In this document: positions 55,593 through 63,665 of the stretch, one piece after another | Layout: the number at the start of each line of letters is the position of its first letter | Position numbering within the stretch: the first letter of the stretch is position 1 | Assembly: GCF_016862175.1 (NCBI RefSeq) | Contig: NZ_BOML01000005.1 | Span: 1-64,000 of the forward strand | Length of the DNA stretch: 64,000 nt | Source: Paractinoplanes durhamensis | Lineage (GTDB): Bacteria; Actinomycetota; Actinomycetes; Mycobacteriales; Micromonosporaceae | Reading direction: 5' to 3' | The notes under the pieces: generated by a model | Databases searched by the model: none | What the model was told of the DNA's origin: nothing | What the model saw: the letters and a program-made list of their open reading frames with translations, nothing else | Made by a program: the position numbers and the translations under genes

Positions 55593-55618
55593 CTGTGGGT
55601 TCGAACCTGTGCCCACAG
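55593..55618 (-). promoter_or_regulatory. hairpin with internal palindrome in the GDH leader
   Basis: CTGTGGG (55593-55599) and CCCACAG (55612-55618) form a perfect 7-bp stem. GGTTCGAACC (55598-55607) inside it is itself a palindrome. It lies about 25-50 bp before the GDH ATG and could be an operator or a leader structure; no regulator is identified. Confidence 0.5.
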
Positions 55619-55777
55619 CCTACGGCGGACAACTCCGCCGGGATCACACGCGTCGTGGGTTCGGGCCGATCGTCGCCGAATTTGCTCCACGTCACCCACC
55701 GCGGGTCCACAGGACGTGCGCTTCTTAGTTACCGTTCCGTAGCGTCGCCCCAAGGCGTACCCAGGAAAGGGGTTCCT

Positions 55778-57706
55778 ATGCTCCACCGCCGGCAACTGAC
55801 CCGTTACCGTCCGGTCGCTCTCGTGGCCGTGATGACGCTGGTCGCGGGCGGATTAGCAGCCTGCTCCAAGGATGGCCCGGACGGCACGATCAAAGACTTC
55901 CTGGCCGGGTGGCGCAGCGGCAACCTCAGCTCGGTCGGCTTCGTGGGCGCGGACGGCGGCAAGGTCGCGGCCGACGACGTGGTGACCCAGCTGCAGGAAC
56001 TCTCCGGTGACCTGGCCAAACAGTCGCTGGTCCTGACCACGGTGGGCAACCCGAAGACGACCGGCGACATCGCCTCCTCCGAGATCAAGCTGGACTGGAC
56101 CCTGCCGGGCGGCACGCCCTGGTCCTACAGCAGCACGGTCCGGCTCACCAAGCAGAACACCAAGGGCTGGCGGGTGGTGTGGGAGCCGGCCATCGTGCAG
56201 AGCGAGCTGACCACCGGCGACAAGCTGAAAGTCCGCCGGATCGCCTCGAAACGGGCCGCGATCCTGGACGCCGCCGGCACCGCGCTGGTCACGCCGCGTG
56301 ACGTGGTCACGGTCGGCCTCGAACCGCAGAAGATCGAAAACTTGGCACAGGTGCAGAAGGCGCTGGACACCGCCTTCAAGTCGATCAAGGTCACGGTCGA
56401 CATGTCCAACCTCGCCGACCGGGTCAAGAACGCCGACCCGACCGACTTCATCGATCTGGTAACGCTGCGCCGCCCCGACTATCTCAAGATCCGGAACGCG
56501 GTGCGGCCGCTGAAGGGCACCGTCTTCAACGAGGGCACCCGCAACCTCGCGCCGACCCGGGCCTTCGCCCGGGCGCTGCTCGGCACCGCCGACGAGGCCA
56601 CCCGCGAGGACATCGACGCCAACCCCGACGCGGTTGCGCAGGGCGACGTCGTCGGGCACGGCGGCTTGCAGCAGCGGTACGACACCGCGCTGCGCGGCAC
56701 CTCCGGCATCTCGGTGGTGATCGCCCGCGAGGCCGCCGACGGCACGGTCAGCGACGCGCAGCTGTTCAGCACCAAGCCGGTCGACGGCAAGCCGATCAAG
56801 GTCAGCCTCGACACCGCCACCCAGAACGCCGCCGACGTCGCCCTGGCCACCCAGAAGCAGCCCAGCTCGCTGATCGCCATCAAGGTCAGCGACGGCTCGG
56901 TGCTCGCGGTGGCGAACGGGCCGGACGGCGGCACGGTCGACACCGCCCTCACCGGGCAGGTGCCGCCCGGTTCCACCTTCAAGACCGTTTCGGCGTACGG
57001 GCTGCTGCAGAAGAAGGCCGTCACCGCGGACACCCCGGTCGCCTGCCCCAAGACCGCCACCGTCGACGGCCGCGAGTTCAAGAACTCCGGCGGTGAGGTG
57101 CTCGGCTCGGTGCCGTTCCACGAGGACTACTCGAAGTCGTGCAACACGGCGTTCGTCGGGCTCGCACCCAAGCTCGGTGCGGCCGGGCTCAACGAGGCGG
57201 CCACCGCGCTCGGCCTCGGCGGCCAGTGGGACCTCGGCATCGACGCCTTCAGCGGCAAGATCTCGGCCGCCGCCACCCCGACCGAGCTGGCCGCCGCCAC
57301 GTTCGGCCAGGGTGCCACCGCGGTCAGCCCGATCTCGATGGCATCGGTCGCGGCCGCGGTCGCCCGCGGGCAGTTCAAGCAGCCCAAGCTCGTGCTCGAC
57401 CCGGCGCCGGCCAAGGCCGCGGCGGACGGCGCGCCGCTGGACCCGGCGGCGGTCGCCGCCCTGCGGTCGATGATGCGCGAGGTGGTCACCGGTGGCACCG
57501 GCACGGCGCTGCGCGACGTCAAGGGCAAGCCGGTCTTCGGCAAGACCGGAACCGCCGAGTTCGACGACACGAGCAAGGACACCCACTCCTGGTTCATCGG
57601 TTACCAGGGCGACGTGGCCTTCGCGGTGATGGTGCAGAAGGGCGGCGCCGGCTCCGAGGCCGCCGTCCCGGTGGTGAAGACCTTCCTGAACGCCCTCGCC
57701 GGGTAG
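55778..57706 (+). CDS. PBP2a-like penicillin-binding protein (class B) lipoprotein
   Basis: 642 residues. A lipoprotein signal (LAAC, Cys29) is followed by an NTF2-like MecA N-domain (about 32-145), a dimerisation domain and the transpeptidase domain with S399-x-x-K402 (STFK), S454-C-N and K589-T-G. It should cross-link peptidoglycan from the outer membrane face. The lipid anchor replaces the usual uncleaved helix. The ATG has AGGAAAGGGG upstream. It is divergent from GDH and converges with the arginase gene. Confidence 0.93.
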   Translation: MLHRRQLTRYRPVALVAVMTLVAGGLAACSKDGPDGTIKDFLAGWRSGNLSSVGFVGADGGKVAADDVVTQLQELSGDLAKQSLVLTTVGNPKTTGDIASSEIKLDWTLPGGTPWSYSSTVRLTKQNTKGWRVVWEPAIVQSELTTGDKLKVRRIASKRAAILDAAGTALVTPRDVVTVGLEPQKIENLAQVQKALDTAFKSIKVTVDMSNLADRVKNADPTDFIDLVTLRRPDYLKIRNAVRPLKGTVFNEGTRNLAPTRAFARALLGTADEATREDIDANPDAVAQGDVVGHGGLQQRYDTALRGTSGISVVIAREAADGTVSDAQLFSTKPVDGKPIKVSLDTATQNAADVALATQKQPSSLIAIKVSDGSVLAVANGPDGGTVDTALTGQVPPGSTFKTVSAYGLLQKKAVTADTPVACPKTATVDGREFKNSGGEVLGSVPFHEDYSKSCNTAFVGLAPKLGAAGLNEAATALGLGGQWDLGIDAFSGKISAAATPTELAAATFGQGATAVSPISMASVAAAVARGQFKQPKLVLDPAPAKAAADGAPLDPAAVAALRSMMREVVTGGTGTALRDVKGKPVFGKTGTAEFDDTSKDTHSWFIGYQGDVAFAVMVQKGGAGSEAAVPVVKTFLNALAG

Positions 57707-57721
57707 CTCCGACGACGCCGG

Positions 57722-57754
57722 CCGGCATCACCCGATCATCCGGGGTGGTGCCGG
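57722..57754. terminator. bidirectional terminator
   Basis: A 12-bp stem with one G-T wobble (57722-57733 with 57743-57754) and 9-nt loop lies between the convergent PBP and arginase genes. Confidence 0.75.
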
Positions 57755-57765
57755 TTCGGCGTTGC

Positions 57766-59616
57766 TCAGGCGATGTCGGCCGGGGAACCGGAGCCCAGGT
57801 CGAAGGCCGGGCGCGGCCGCTGGGCCGGCAGTGAGAACCCGTCGCCGGCCGGGTGGTCGTCGGACGCACGCGGGCGCAGCATGCCGGGGCGGGTGGCCGG
57901 GAGCGGCTCGGAGTCGAGCAGCGGCGCTTGGCCGAGCGGCCGGGACGCCGGCTGGATCGGCTCCTCGTCGAGCTCTTCGTCCCGCTCGTCCGCCTCTTCG
58001 CCGGGCAGTTCCGCCAGGGCCATCGGCTCGTCGGCCGTCCACGGCTCGTCCACCGGGTCGAGCTCGCGCTCATCGAAAGCATCCGGCTCATCAGTCGCGT
58101 CGAGCTCTGCCTCGGGCGCGATCGCCGGCTCGGGCTCCGACTCAACGCCGGCCGAAGCGTCCAGGTCAGCCTCAGCCGCCGGCTCGAACTCAGCTTCCGG
58201 CTCGAGCTCAGCCTCGGGCTCGAAATCAGCCTCCGGCTCGAACCCAGCTTCCGGCTCGAACCCAGCCTCGGGCTCAAACTCAGCCTCGGGCTCAAACTCA
58301 GCCTCGGGCTCGGGGACTGCGGCCGGAGCAAGCCCACGCGGAGCAAGCCCGCCCGGGGCAAGACGGCCCGGCGCGAGACCGCCCGGCGCGAGACCGCCCG
58401 GCGCGAGACCGCCCGGCGCGAGACCGCCCGGCGCGAGGGAGGTCGAGGCGGCCAGTGCCGAGGCGAGCGGGCCCCACGAGGCCCGGGCCCTGGCTGCGGC
58501 CGAGATATCCGGCCGGGGCTCCTCGGCTTCCTCGGGCTCGGCCGGGTCCTCGTCGGGCTCGGCCGTGGCCGCCGCGGGCTCGGTGGGGAGGTCATCCGGC
58601 TCGGCCGGGAGTTCCTCGGGCTCGGCGATGGGCTCCGCGGGCGGGGCCGGGCGGGACGGGTTGGCCAGGTCGGCTCGGGCGGCGATCAGGTCGGGGCGGG
58701 CCGTCACGGTGCGGGCCGCGGCCAGGCCGGCCGCCACCGCGTTGGTGATCTCCTCGGCGTAGGAGCCGTCCGGGTCGTAGTCGGGGTCGAAGACGGTGAT
58801 CTCGACGCCCAGGCAGTGCGGCGACTCGACCAGGCCGGCCAGCAGGATCTCCAGCTCGGGGAAGGCGATGCCGCCCGGGGACGGCGCGTCGACGGCCGGC
58901 ATCACCGCCGGGTCGAGCACGTCGACGTCGACGTGCAGCCAGTAACCGGCGCAGTCGACCAGCTGGTCGCGAGCCCACTGGGCGCTGCGCGCGGCGCCCT
59001 CGGCCCGCAACGCCGGGACCGGGCGGGTGACGATGCCGGCCGCCTGCAGGTCGAGGCGGTATTCGTCCTGGGCGCGGATGCCCAGCACCACCACGTCGAT
59101 GTCGCGGAAGTAGGGGCGGCGACCCTCGATCGACGCCAGGTCGGGCTGGCCACGGCCGGTGACCAGGGCCAGGTCCTCACCGGCGGCGGCGCCGACATAG
59201 GAGGCGTTGCCGGGGTGCCGGAAGTCGGAGTGGCCGTCCACGAAGACCAGCCCGATCCGGCCGCCGACCGCCTCGCCGAGCCGGTGCATGGCCAGGCCGG
59301 AGCCGAGCAGGATCGAGCAGTCGCCGCCGAGGATCACCGGGAACTCGCCGGCGTCGAGGATCGCGCCGATCCGGCCCGCCAGCGCCCGGGAGTAAGCGGC
59401 GATCTGCTCGGCGTGCGCGACACCGTCGCCCGGCCGCCAGTCGCCCGGGTCGTAGCGCGGCGGGGTCAGGCAGCCGGCGTCGCGAGCGCCGAGCCGGGTC
59501 AGCAGGCCGTGGTCACGGAGGGCTCCGGGCGCCTTGGCACAGCCCGGCACCGACGTCGCGGTCGGCGGGCGCAGACCGAGATTGGACGGTGCGTCGAGGA
59601 CTGCGATGCGGCGCAC
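57766..59616 (-). CDS. arginase-family protein with long acidic repeat tail
   Basis: 616 residues, twice the usual 300. The first ~320 are a ureohydrolase fold with VDGHSDF (the DxHxD metal motif) and HVDVDVLDP (the DxD motif), but the first metal-binding motif GGDHS reads GGDCS, Cys for His. The true substrate may therefore not be arginine. The remainder is Glu/Pro/Ala-rich and repetitive: seven 6-residue EPEAEF-type units and eight LAPGG-type units. The GTG has GGGAGG upstream. It is 12 bp after the CnoX-like gene, so co-transcribed. Confidence 0.85.
   Translation of the reverse strand: MRRIAVLDAPSNLGLRPPTATSVPGCAKAPGALRDHGLLTRLGARDAGCLTPPRYDPGDWRPGDGVAHAEQIAAYSRALAGRIGAILDAGEFPVILGGDCSILLGSGLAMHRLGEAVGGRIGLVFVDGHSDFRHPGNASYVGAAAGEDLALVTGRGQPDLASIEGRRPYFRDIDVVVLGIRAQDEYRLDLQAAGIVTRPVPALRAEGAARSAQWARDQLVDCAGYWLHVDVDVLDPAVMPAVDAPSPGGIAFPELEILLAGLVESPHCLGVEITVFDPDYDPDGSYAEEITNAVAAGLAAARTVTARPDLIAARADLANPSRPAPPAEPIAEPEELPAEPDDLPTEPAAATAEPDEDPAEPEEAEEPRPDISAAARARASWGPLASALAASTSLAPGGLAPGGLAPGGLAPGGLAPGRLAPGGLAPRGLAPAAVPEPEAEFEPEAEFEPEAGFEPEAGFEPEADFEPEAELEPEAEFEPAAEADLDASAGVESEPEPAIAPEAELDATDEPDAFDERELDPVDEPWTADEPMALAELPGEEADERDEELDEEPIQPASRPLGQAPLLDSEPLPATRPGMLRPRASDDHPAGDGFSLPAQRPRPAFDLGSGSPADIA
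58181..58306. repeat. 18-bp in-frame minisatellite in the arginase tail
   Basis: Seven 18-bp units of the form ggctcgaactcagcttcc, gap-free. On the minus strand they encode Glu-Pro-Glu-Ala-x-Phe/Leu. Confidence 0.93.
58321..58440. repeat. 15-bp in-frame minisatellite in the arginase tail
   Basis: Eight 15-bp units (best copies gcccggcgcgagacc), 120 bp exactly, encoding Leu-Ala-Pro-Gly-Gly on the minus strand. The most uniform copies at 58366-58425 suggest recent expansion. Confidence 0.93.
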
Positions 59617-59628
59617 GGAGCCTCCCGT

Positions 59629-60561
59629 CTAGAAGAGTGCGCTGGCCAGCGCGCGACGGGCCCCGGCCACTGCCGGATCGTCCGGGCCGGCCACGCTGAA
59701 CAGCGACAACAGGTGTTTGCGGACGGCGTCACGGTCGTCGCCCGAGGTGCGTTTGATCAGCTTGACCAGCCGCTCGTACGCCTTGTCGGCCTCGCCGCTG
59801 AGCACCTCGAAGTCGGCCGCGAGCTGCTGGGCGGCCAGGTCGTCGGGGTCGGCCTCGGCCTTGGCGAACGCGCCCGCCGGGTCGACACCGCCCACCCGGC
59901 GGTAGAGCGCCACCTGGGCCAAACCGGACTCGGCGGCCGCGTCGGCCGGGGACTCGGCGAGGATCCTCTTGTACGCCGCCTCGGCGGCCTCCAGGTCGCC
60001 GACCATCAGTGCGTCGTCGGCCGCGTCGATCCGCGGGTCGGCCGGCTCCTCGACGGCGATGCCGCCCGCCTTGAGGACGGCATCCACATACTGCTTCACC
60101 TGGTGCTCCGGGAGCACGCCGGTGAAGCCCTCGACGAGCTGGCCGCCGACGACCGCGACCACCATCGGGATGCCCTGCACACGCAGCGCCTGGGCGAGCC
60201 GCGGGTTGGCGTCCACATCGATCCGGCCGAGCACCCAGGAGCCGCCGCCGGCCGCCGCCAGCCGCTCCAGGATCGGCGAGAGCTGCTTGCAGGGCTCGCA
60301 CCAGTCGGCCACGAAGTCGAGGATGACCGGGGTCGTCAGGGAACGCTCGAGAACGGCCGTCTGGAAGTTGGCCTCGGTGATGTCGATGATCGTCTCGGGC
60401 CCGCCACCCGGGAAGCTCACGGCCGGGGCACCGTCGTCGGGGCCGCTGCTCGCGGCCGGGCGGCTCGGCGCCGCCGACGGAGAGGGGGCCGGGGCGCGCA
60501 GCGCGCTGAGATCCACCGCGCCGCGGGTGAAGATCGACGGAGTGGTCCGTGGGTCGCTCAT
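59629..60561 (-). CDS. CnoX/YbbN-like thioredoxin-TPR protein
   Basis: 310 residues: a low-complexity N-terminus (about 1-50), a thioredoxin fold with ADWCEPCKQ (active site near residues 87-91), and a C-terminal TPR-like helical part. CnoX proteins hold unfolded, oxidised substrates and pass them to chaperones; E. coli lacks a redox-active CxxC, whereas this WCEPC could be active. It leads the arginase gene. Two adjoining palindromes occur upstream (60598-60622). Confidence 0.86.
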   Translation of the reverse strand: MSDPRTTPSIFTRGAVDLSALRAPAPSPSAAPSRPAASSGPDDGAPAVSFPGGGPETIIDITEANFQTAVLERSLTTPVILDFVADWCEPCKQLSPILERLAAAGGGSWVLGRIDVDANPRLAQALRVQGIPMVVAVVGGQLVEGFTGVLPEHQVKQYVDAVLKAGGIAVEEPADPRIDAADDALMVGDLEAAEAAYKRILAESPADAAAESGLAQVALYRRVGGVDPAGAFAKAEADPDDLAAQQLAADFEVLSGEADKAYERLVKLIKRTSGDDRDAVRKHLLSLFSVAGPDDPAVAGARRALASALF

Positions 60562-60597
60562 GGTTACCTAGTCTCGCACGCTGACAAGACGGTTCGG

Positions 60598-60622
60598 CGT
60601 GCCGCGGCACGGCCGATATCGG
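60598..60622. promoter_or_regulatory. adjacent palindromes upstream of the thioredoxin-TPR gene
   Basis: CGTGCCGCGGCACG (60598-60611, 14 bp perfect) and CCGATATCGG (60613-60622, 10 bp perfect) lie one base apart, about 37-61 bp upstream of the ATG. They look like operators; the regulator is unknown. Confidence 0.5.
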
Positions 60623-60713
60623 ACGTCACAACCGTCCGTGCTGCCGATACTCGACCCCGCCGCGCCGTTCCGCAATATCAACAATCCGACCCGCCCGGAA
60701 TATGCCTTACCGA

Positions 60714-60735
60714 CCGTTTCCGGAATCAGAAACGG
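60714..60735 (-). terminator. hairpin at the icmA stop
   Basis: CCGTTTC (60714-60720) with GAAACGG (60729-60735) and an 8-nt loop span the icmA stop codon. Short and without a U tract, so a weak terminator at best. Confidence 0.4.
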
Positions 60736-62399
60736 GCGGGCTCCCGGTAGATGCCCCACTCGTCCTTCAGCGCGTCGCAGATCTCACCGAGGGTCGCTTC
60801 TTGGCGGGCCGCGTCCAGCATCGGGGGGATCATGTTTTCTCCGCTGCGGGCCGCGGCCACCATGCGGTCGAGAGCGGCTTTGACGCGTACGGAATCCCGG
60901 GAATCTTTCCGCGCACCCAGCTCGCGCCGCTGCACCAGCTCGACCTCGTGCGAGACGCGGAGAATTTCGAGTTCTTTCGCCACCGTGCCGGTGTGCGCGT
61001 TGACCCCGACGATGCGCTTCTCGTTCTTCTCCAGGGCCTGCTGGTAGACGAAGGCCGCCTCGGCGATGTTGGCGGTGAACCAGCCGTCCTCGATGCCGCG
61101 CAGGATGCCGGCGGTGAGGCTGCCGTCGTCGCCGAGCTCGCGGATGCGCGCGAAGATCTCCTCCGCCTCGGCCTCGATCCGGTCGGTGAGCTGCTCCAGG
61201 TACCACGAACCGCCGAGCGGGTCGGCCACGTTGACCACACCCGTCTCCTCCATCAGCACCTGCTGGGTGCGCAGGGCGATCTCGGCCGACTCGTCGGTGG
61301 GCAGCGCGAGCGTCTCGTCGAGGGCGTTGGTGTGCAGCGAGTTCGTCCCGCCGAGGATCGCGGCCAAGGCCTCCACCGCGGTCCGGACCACGTTGTTGAC
61401 CGGCTGCTGGGCGGTCAGCGAGACCCCGGCGGTCTGCGTGTGGAACTTCAGCCAGAGCGCCTTCTCGCTGGTCGCGCCGTAGTCGTCGCGCAGGTGCCGG
61501 GCCCAGATGCGACGGGCGGCGCGGAACTTGGCGATCTCCTCGAAGAAGTCGATGTGCGAGTCGAAGAAGAAGCTCAGCCCGGGGGCGAACTCGTTGACGT
61601 CGAGCCCGCGCGACAGCCCCAGCTCGACATAGCCGAAGCCGTCGGCCAGCGTGTAGGCCAGCTCCTGCGCGGCGGTCGAGCCCGCCTCCCGGATGTGGTA
61701 GCCGCTGACCGACAGCGGCTTGTACTTCGGGATCTCCCGCGCGCAATATTCCATCAGGTCGCCGATCAGGCGCAGGTGCGGCTCCGGCGCGAAGAGCCAC
61801 TCCTTCTGCGCGATGTACTCCTTGAAGATGTCGGTCTGCAGGGTGCCGTCGAGCCGGCTCAGGTCGGCGCCCTGGCGCTCGGCGGCCACCAGATACATAC
61901 AGAAGACCGGGACCGCGGGCCCGGAGATCGTCATGCTCGTGGTGGTCTTCTCCAGATCGATGCCGCCGAAGAGCACCTCCATGTCGGCGGCCGAGTCGAT
62001 CGCCACCCCGCAGTGCCCGACCTCGCCCAGCGACTGCGGGTCGTCGGAGTCCCGGCCCATCAGCGTCGGCATGTCGAACGCCACGCTGAGCCCGCCACCG
62101 CCGGCCGCCAGGATCATCTTGTAGCGCTCGTTGGTCTGCTGCGCGTTGCCGAACCCGGCGAACTGCCGGATGGTCCAGGTGCGCCCGCGGTAGCCGGTCG
62201 GATAGAGCCCCCGGGTGTAGGGGAACTCGCCCGGCCAGCCGATCCGGTCGAACCCCGGATAGCCGGCCCCGTCGGGCGGCCCGTAGACCGGCTCGACCGG
62301 AGAACCGGAGAGCGTGGTGAAGTCCGCGTCCCGCTTACGTGCGGCGTCGTAGCGCCGTTGCCAGCGCTCCCGTCCGGCGGCGATGTCGGCAGCATCCAT
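60726..62399 (-). CDS. icmA: isobutyryl-CoA mutase large subunit
   Basis: 557 residues. It is very like the Streptomyces cinnamonensis IcmA in length and sequence. The two residues that set substrate choice are Phe80 (RQFAGFG) and Gln198 (IAQKEW), in the same positions as in IcmA, where methylmalonyl-CoA mutase has Tyr and Arg. It interconverts isobutyryl-CoA and butyryl-CoA with adenosylcobalamin. The B12-binding small subunit is not fused and must be encoded elsewhere. The ATG is six bases after TACGAT. Confidence 0.93.
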   Translation of the reverse strand: MDAADIAAGRERWQRRYDAARKRDADFTTLSGSPVEPVYGPPDGAGYPGFDRIGWPGEFPYTRGLYPTGYRGRTWTIRQFAGFGNAQQTNERYKMILAAGGGGLSVAFDMPTLMGRDSDDPQSLGEVGHCGVAIDSAADMEVLFGGIDLEKTTTSMTISGPAVPVFCMYLVAAERQGADLSRLDGTLQTDIFKEYIAQKEWLFAPEPHLRLIGDLMEYCAREIPKYKPLSVSGYHIREAGSTAAQELAYTLADGFGYVELGLSRGLDVNEFAPGLSFFFDSHIDFFEEIAKFRAARRIWARHLRDDYGATSEKALWLKFHTQTAGVSLTAQQPVNNVVRTAVEALAAILGGTNSLHTNALDETLALPTDESAEIALRTQQVLMEETGVVNVADPLGGSWYLEQLTDRIEAEAEEIFARIRELGDDGSLTAGILRGIEDGWFTANIAEAAFVYQQALEKNEKRIVGVNAHTGTVAKELEILRVSHEVELVQRRELGARKDSRDSVRVKAALDRMVAAARSGENMIPPMLDAARQEATLGEICDALKDEWGIYREPARF

Positions 62400-62405
62400 G
62401 CCGCC

Positions 62406-62411
62406 ATCGTA
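62406..62411 (-). promoter_or_regulatory. -10-like element of icmA
   Basis: TACGAT on the minus strand lies exactly six bases before the icmA ATG, without a Shine-Dalgarno. Consistent with leaderless transcription. Confidence 0.45.
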
Positions 62412-62445
62412 GAGGGTCGACTGAACGATCCCTAAGGCAAAGTTG

Positions 62446-63612
62446 TCACACGCGGTGGTCGAGAATCCACGCTTGGGGATTGCCCCGCCGGAAGAGCATC
62501 TTCATCATCGTCGGCAGCATTGCGTCGCGGATCGCGGCGCCGACCGGGCCGGCCGTCTTGCCGCTGCCGTTGCGCCGGCCGGCCGCCACCACGCGCTCCA
62601 CCCGGGGGCGACGGATGCGCTCGTAGTCGGCCAGGGTGCCGCCCTCGGCCAGGCAACGGCCCAGGACCACGGCGTCCTCGATCGCCATCGACGCGCCCTG
62701 GCCGGCCGACGGGGCCACCGCGTGGGCGGCGTCGCCGGTCAGCACCACCCGGCCGGAGTGCCAGACCGGGACCCGGCGCAGGTCGTCGGTGTTCCACGGG
62801 CCGATCGCCACGTCGGTGGCGCGGATGATGGCGGCGGCCGGCAGCGCGTCCTCGGCGAACAGTTCGATCAGGTGCGCCCGCCACGCCTGAGGGGTGAAGT
62901 CGCCCGGGCGGGCCGGCTCCCGGCTCGGCGGGTTGGCGAACCACCACACCGAACCGTCCGGCGCCGGGGCCCAGCCGAAGAAGGCCTTCCGGCCGAAAGC
63001 CATGTGCATGAGGCCGGGGGTGCGGTCCAGGTCGGCGTCGATCGGGCCGGTGGCAAACCCACCCGCGTTGAGCAGGCCGAGGTAGGTGGGTTCGGGACCG
63101 GTGGGGTTGAGGATCTGGCGCGTACGGGAACGGAGGCCGTCGGCGCCGACCAGCAGGTCGCCCTCGACCTCCGCGCCGGTGAACGCGGCCGTGACACCGC
63201 CGGGGTGCTCGGTGTAGCCGGTGAGGCGCCGGTCGTACTCCATCGGGATGCCTCGGTCGGCCGCGACCGCGCGCAGCGATGCGTAGAGGTCGGCACGGCG
63301 GATCGTCGTCGTCACCGTGCCGTCGGCGGCCGGGCCGCCGAGCGGGAGCACCGCCAGCCGCCTGCCCGCGCTGTTGCTCATGGTCATGCCCGGGGTGGGA
63401 AAGCCGGCCGCGAGCACCCGGGCCGGGTCGAGATCGAGGGCGCGCAGGGCGGCGAGGCCGTTGACGGCCACGGTCAGGAAGGCCCCGCGCTCGTCGGCGA
63501 CCCCCGCGGGCCGGGACTCGAAGAGCCGGGGCTGCCAGCCGGCGCGCTGCAGGGCGATGGCCGCGACGGTGCCCGCGACGCCACCGCCGGCGATCAGTGC
63601 TGTCTTAGTCAT
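62446..63612 (-). CDS. FAD-dependent aromatic-type monooxygenase
   Basis: 388 residues of the p-hydroxybenzoate-hydroxylase group. The FAD motif is ALIAGGGVAGTVAA, the middle DG motif is GADGLRSR and the second FAD motif is TGDAAHAVAPSAGQGASMAIEDA. It would hydroxylate or otherwise oxidise a small organic substrate with NAD(P)H. The ATG at 63612 lies inside the ATGACT-repeat operator and six bases after CATAGT, implying a leaderless message under control of the divergent PadR regulator. The substrate is not deducible. Confidence 0.88.
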   Translation of the reverse strand: MTKTALIAGGGVAGTVAAIALQRAGWQPRLFESRPAGVADERGAFLTVAVNGLAALRALDLDPARVLAAGFPTPGMTMSNSAGRRLAVLPLGGPAADGTVTTTIRRADLYASLRAVAADRGIPMEYDRRLTGYTEHPGGVTAAFTGAEVEGDLLVGADGLRSRTRQILNPTGPEPTYLGLLNAGGFATGPIDADLDRTPGLMHMAFGRKAFFGWAPAPDGSVWWFANPPSREPARPGDFTPQAWRAHLIELFAEDALPAAAIIRATDVAIGPWNTDDLRRVPVWHSGRVVLTGDAAHAVAPSAGQGASMAIEDAVVLGRCLAEGGTLADYERIRRPRVERVVAAGRRNGSGKTAGPVGAAIRDAMLPTMMKMLFRRGNPQAWILDHRV

Positions 63613-63639
63613 AAGATGACTATGCATAACATGACTAAG
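63604..63639. promoter_or_regulatory. PadR-type operator
   Basis: CTTAGTCAT (63604-63612) and ATGACTAAG (63631-63639) form a perfect 9-bp inverted repeat, with another ATGACT at 63616-63621. The array covers the start codon and -10 of the monooxygenase and the probable -35 of padR, so one protein could control both. Confidence 0.7.
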
Positions 63640-63653
63640 AATCGTCAACCCCG

Positions 63654-63659
63654 TAGGCT
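63654..63659 (+). promoter_or_regulatory. -10 element of padR
   Basis: TAGGCT lies exactly six bases before the GTG at 63666; ATGACT 17 bases upstream (63631-63636) may act as the -35 and is part of the operator. Confidence 0.55.
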
Positions 63660-63665
63660 GGCCGC

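Noticed and set aside
55589..55620. tRNA T-arm-like sequence (GGGTTCGAACC).
   Set aside because: No acceptor, D-arm or anticodon arm can be built around it; it fits better as a palindrome in the GDH leader.
50594..57706. A 2370-codon open frame on the plus strand.
   Set aside because: Up to about 55777 it is antisense to the GDH gene, whose conserved motifs, start and length are clear. Only the final part is a real gene (PBP, start 55778). Long antisense frames are normal in high-GC DNA.
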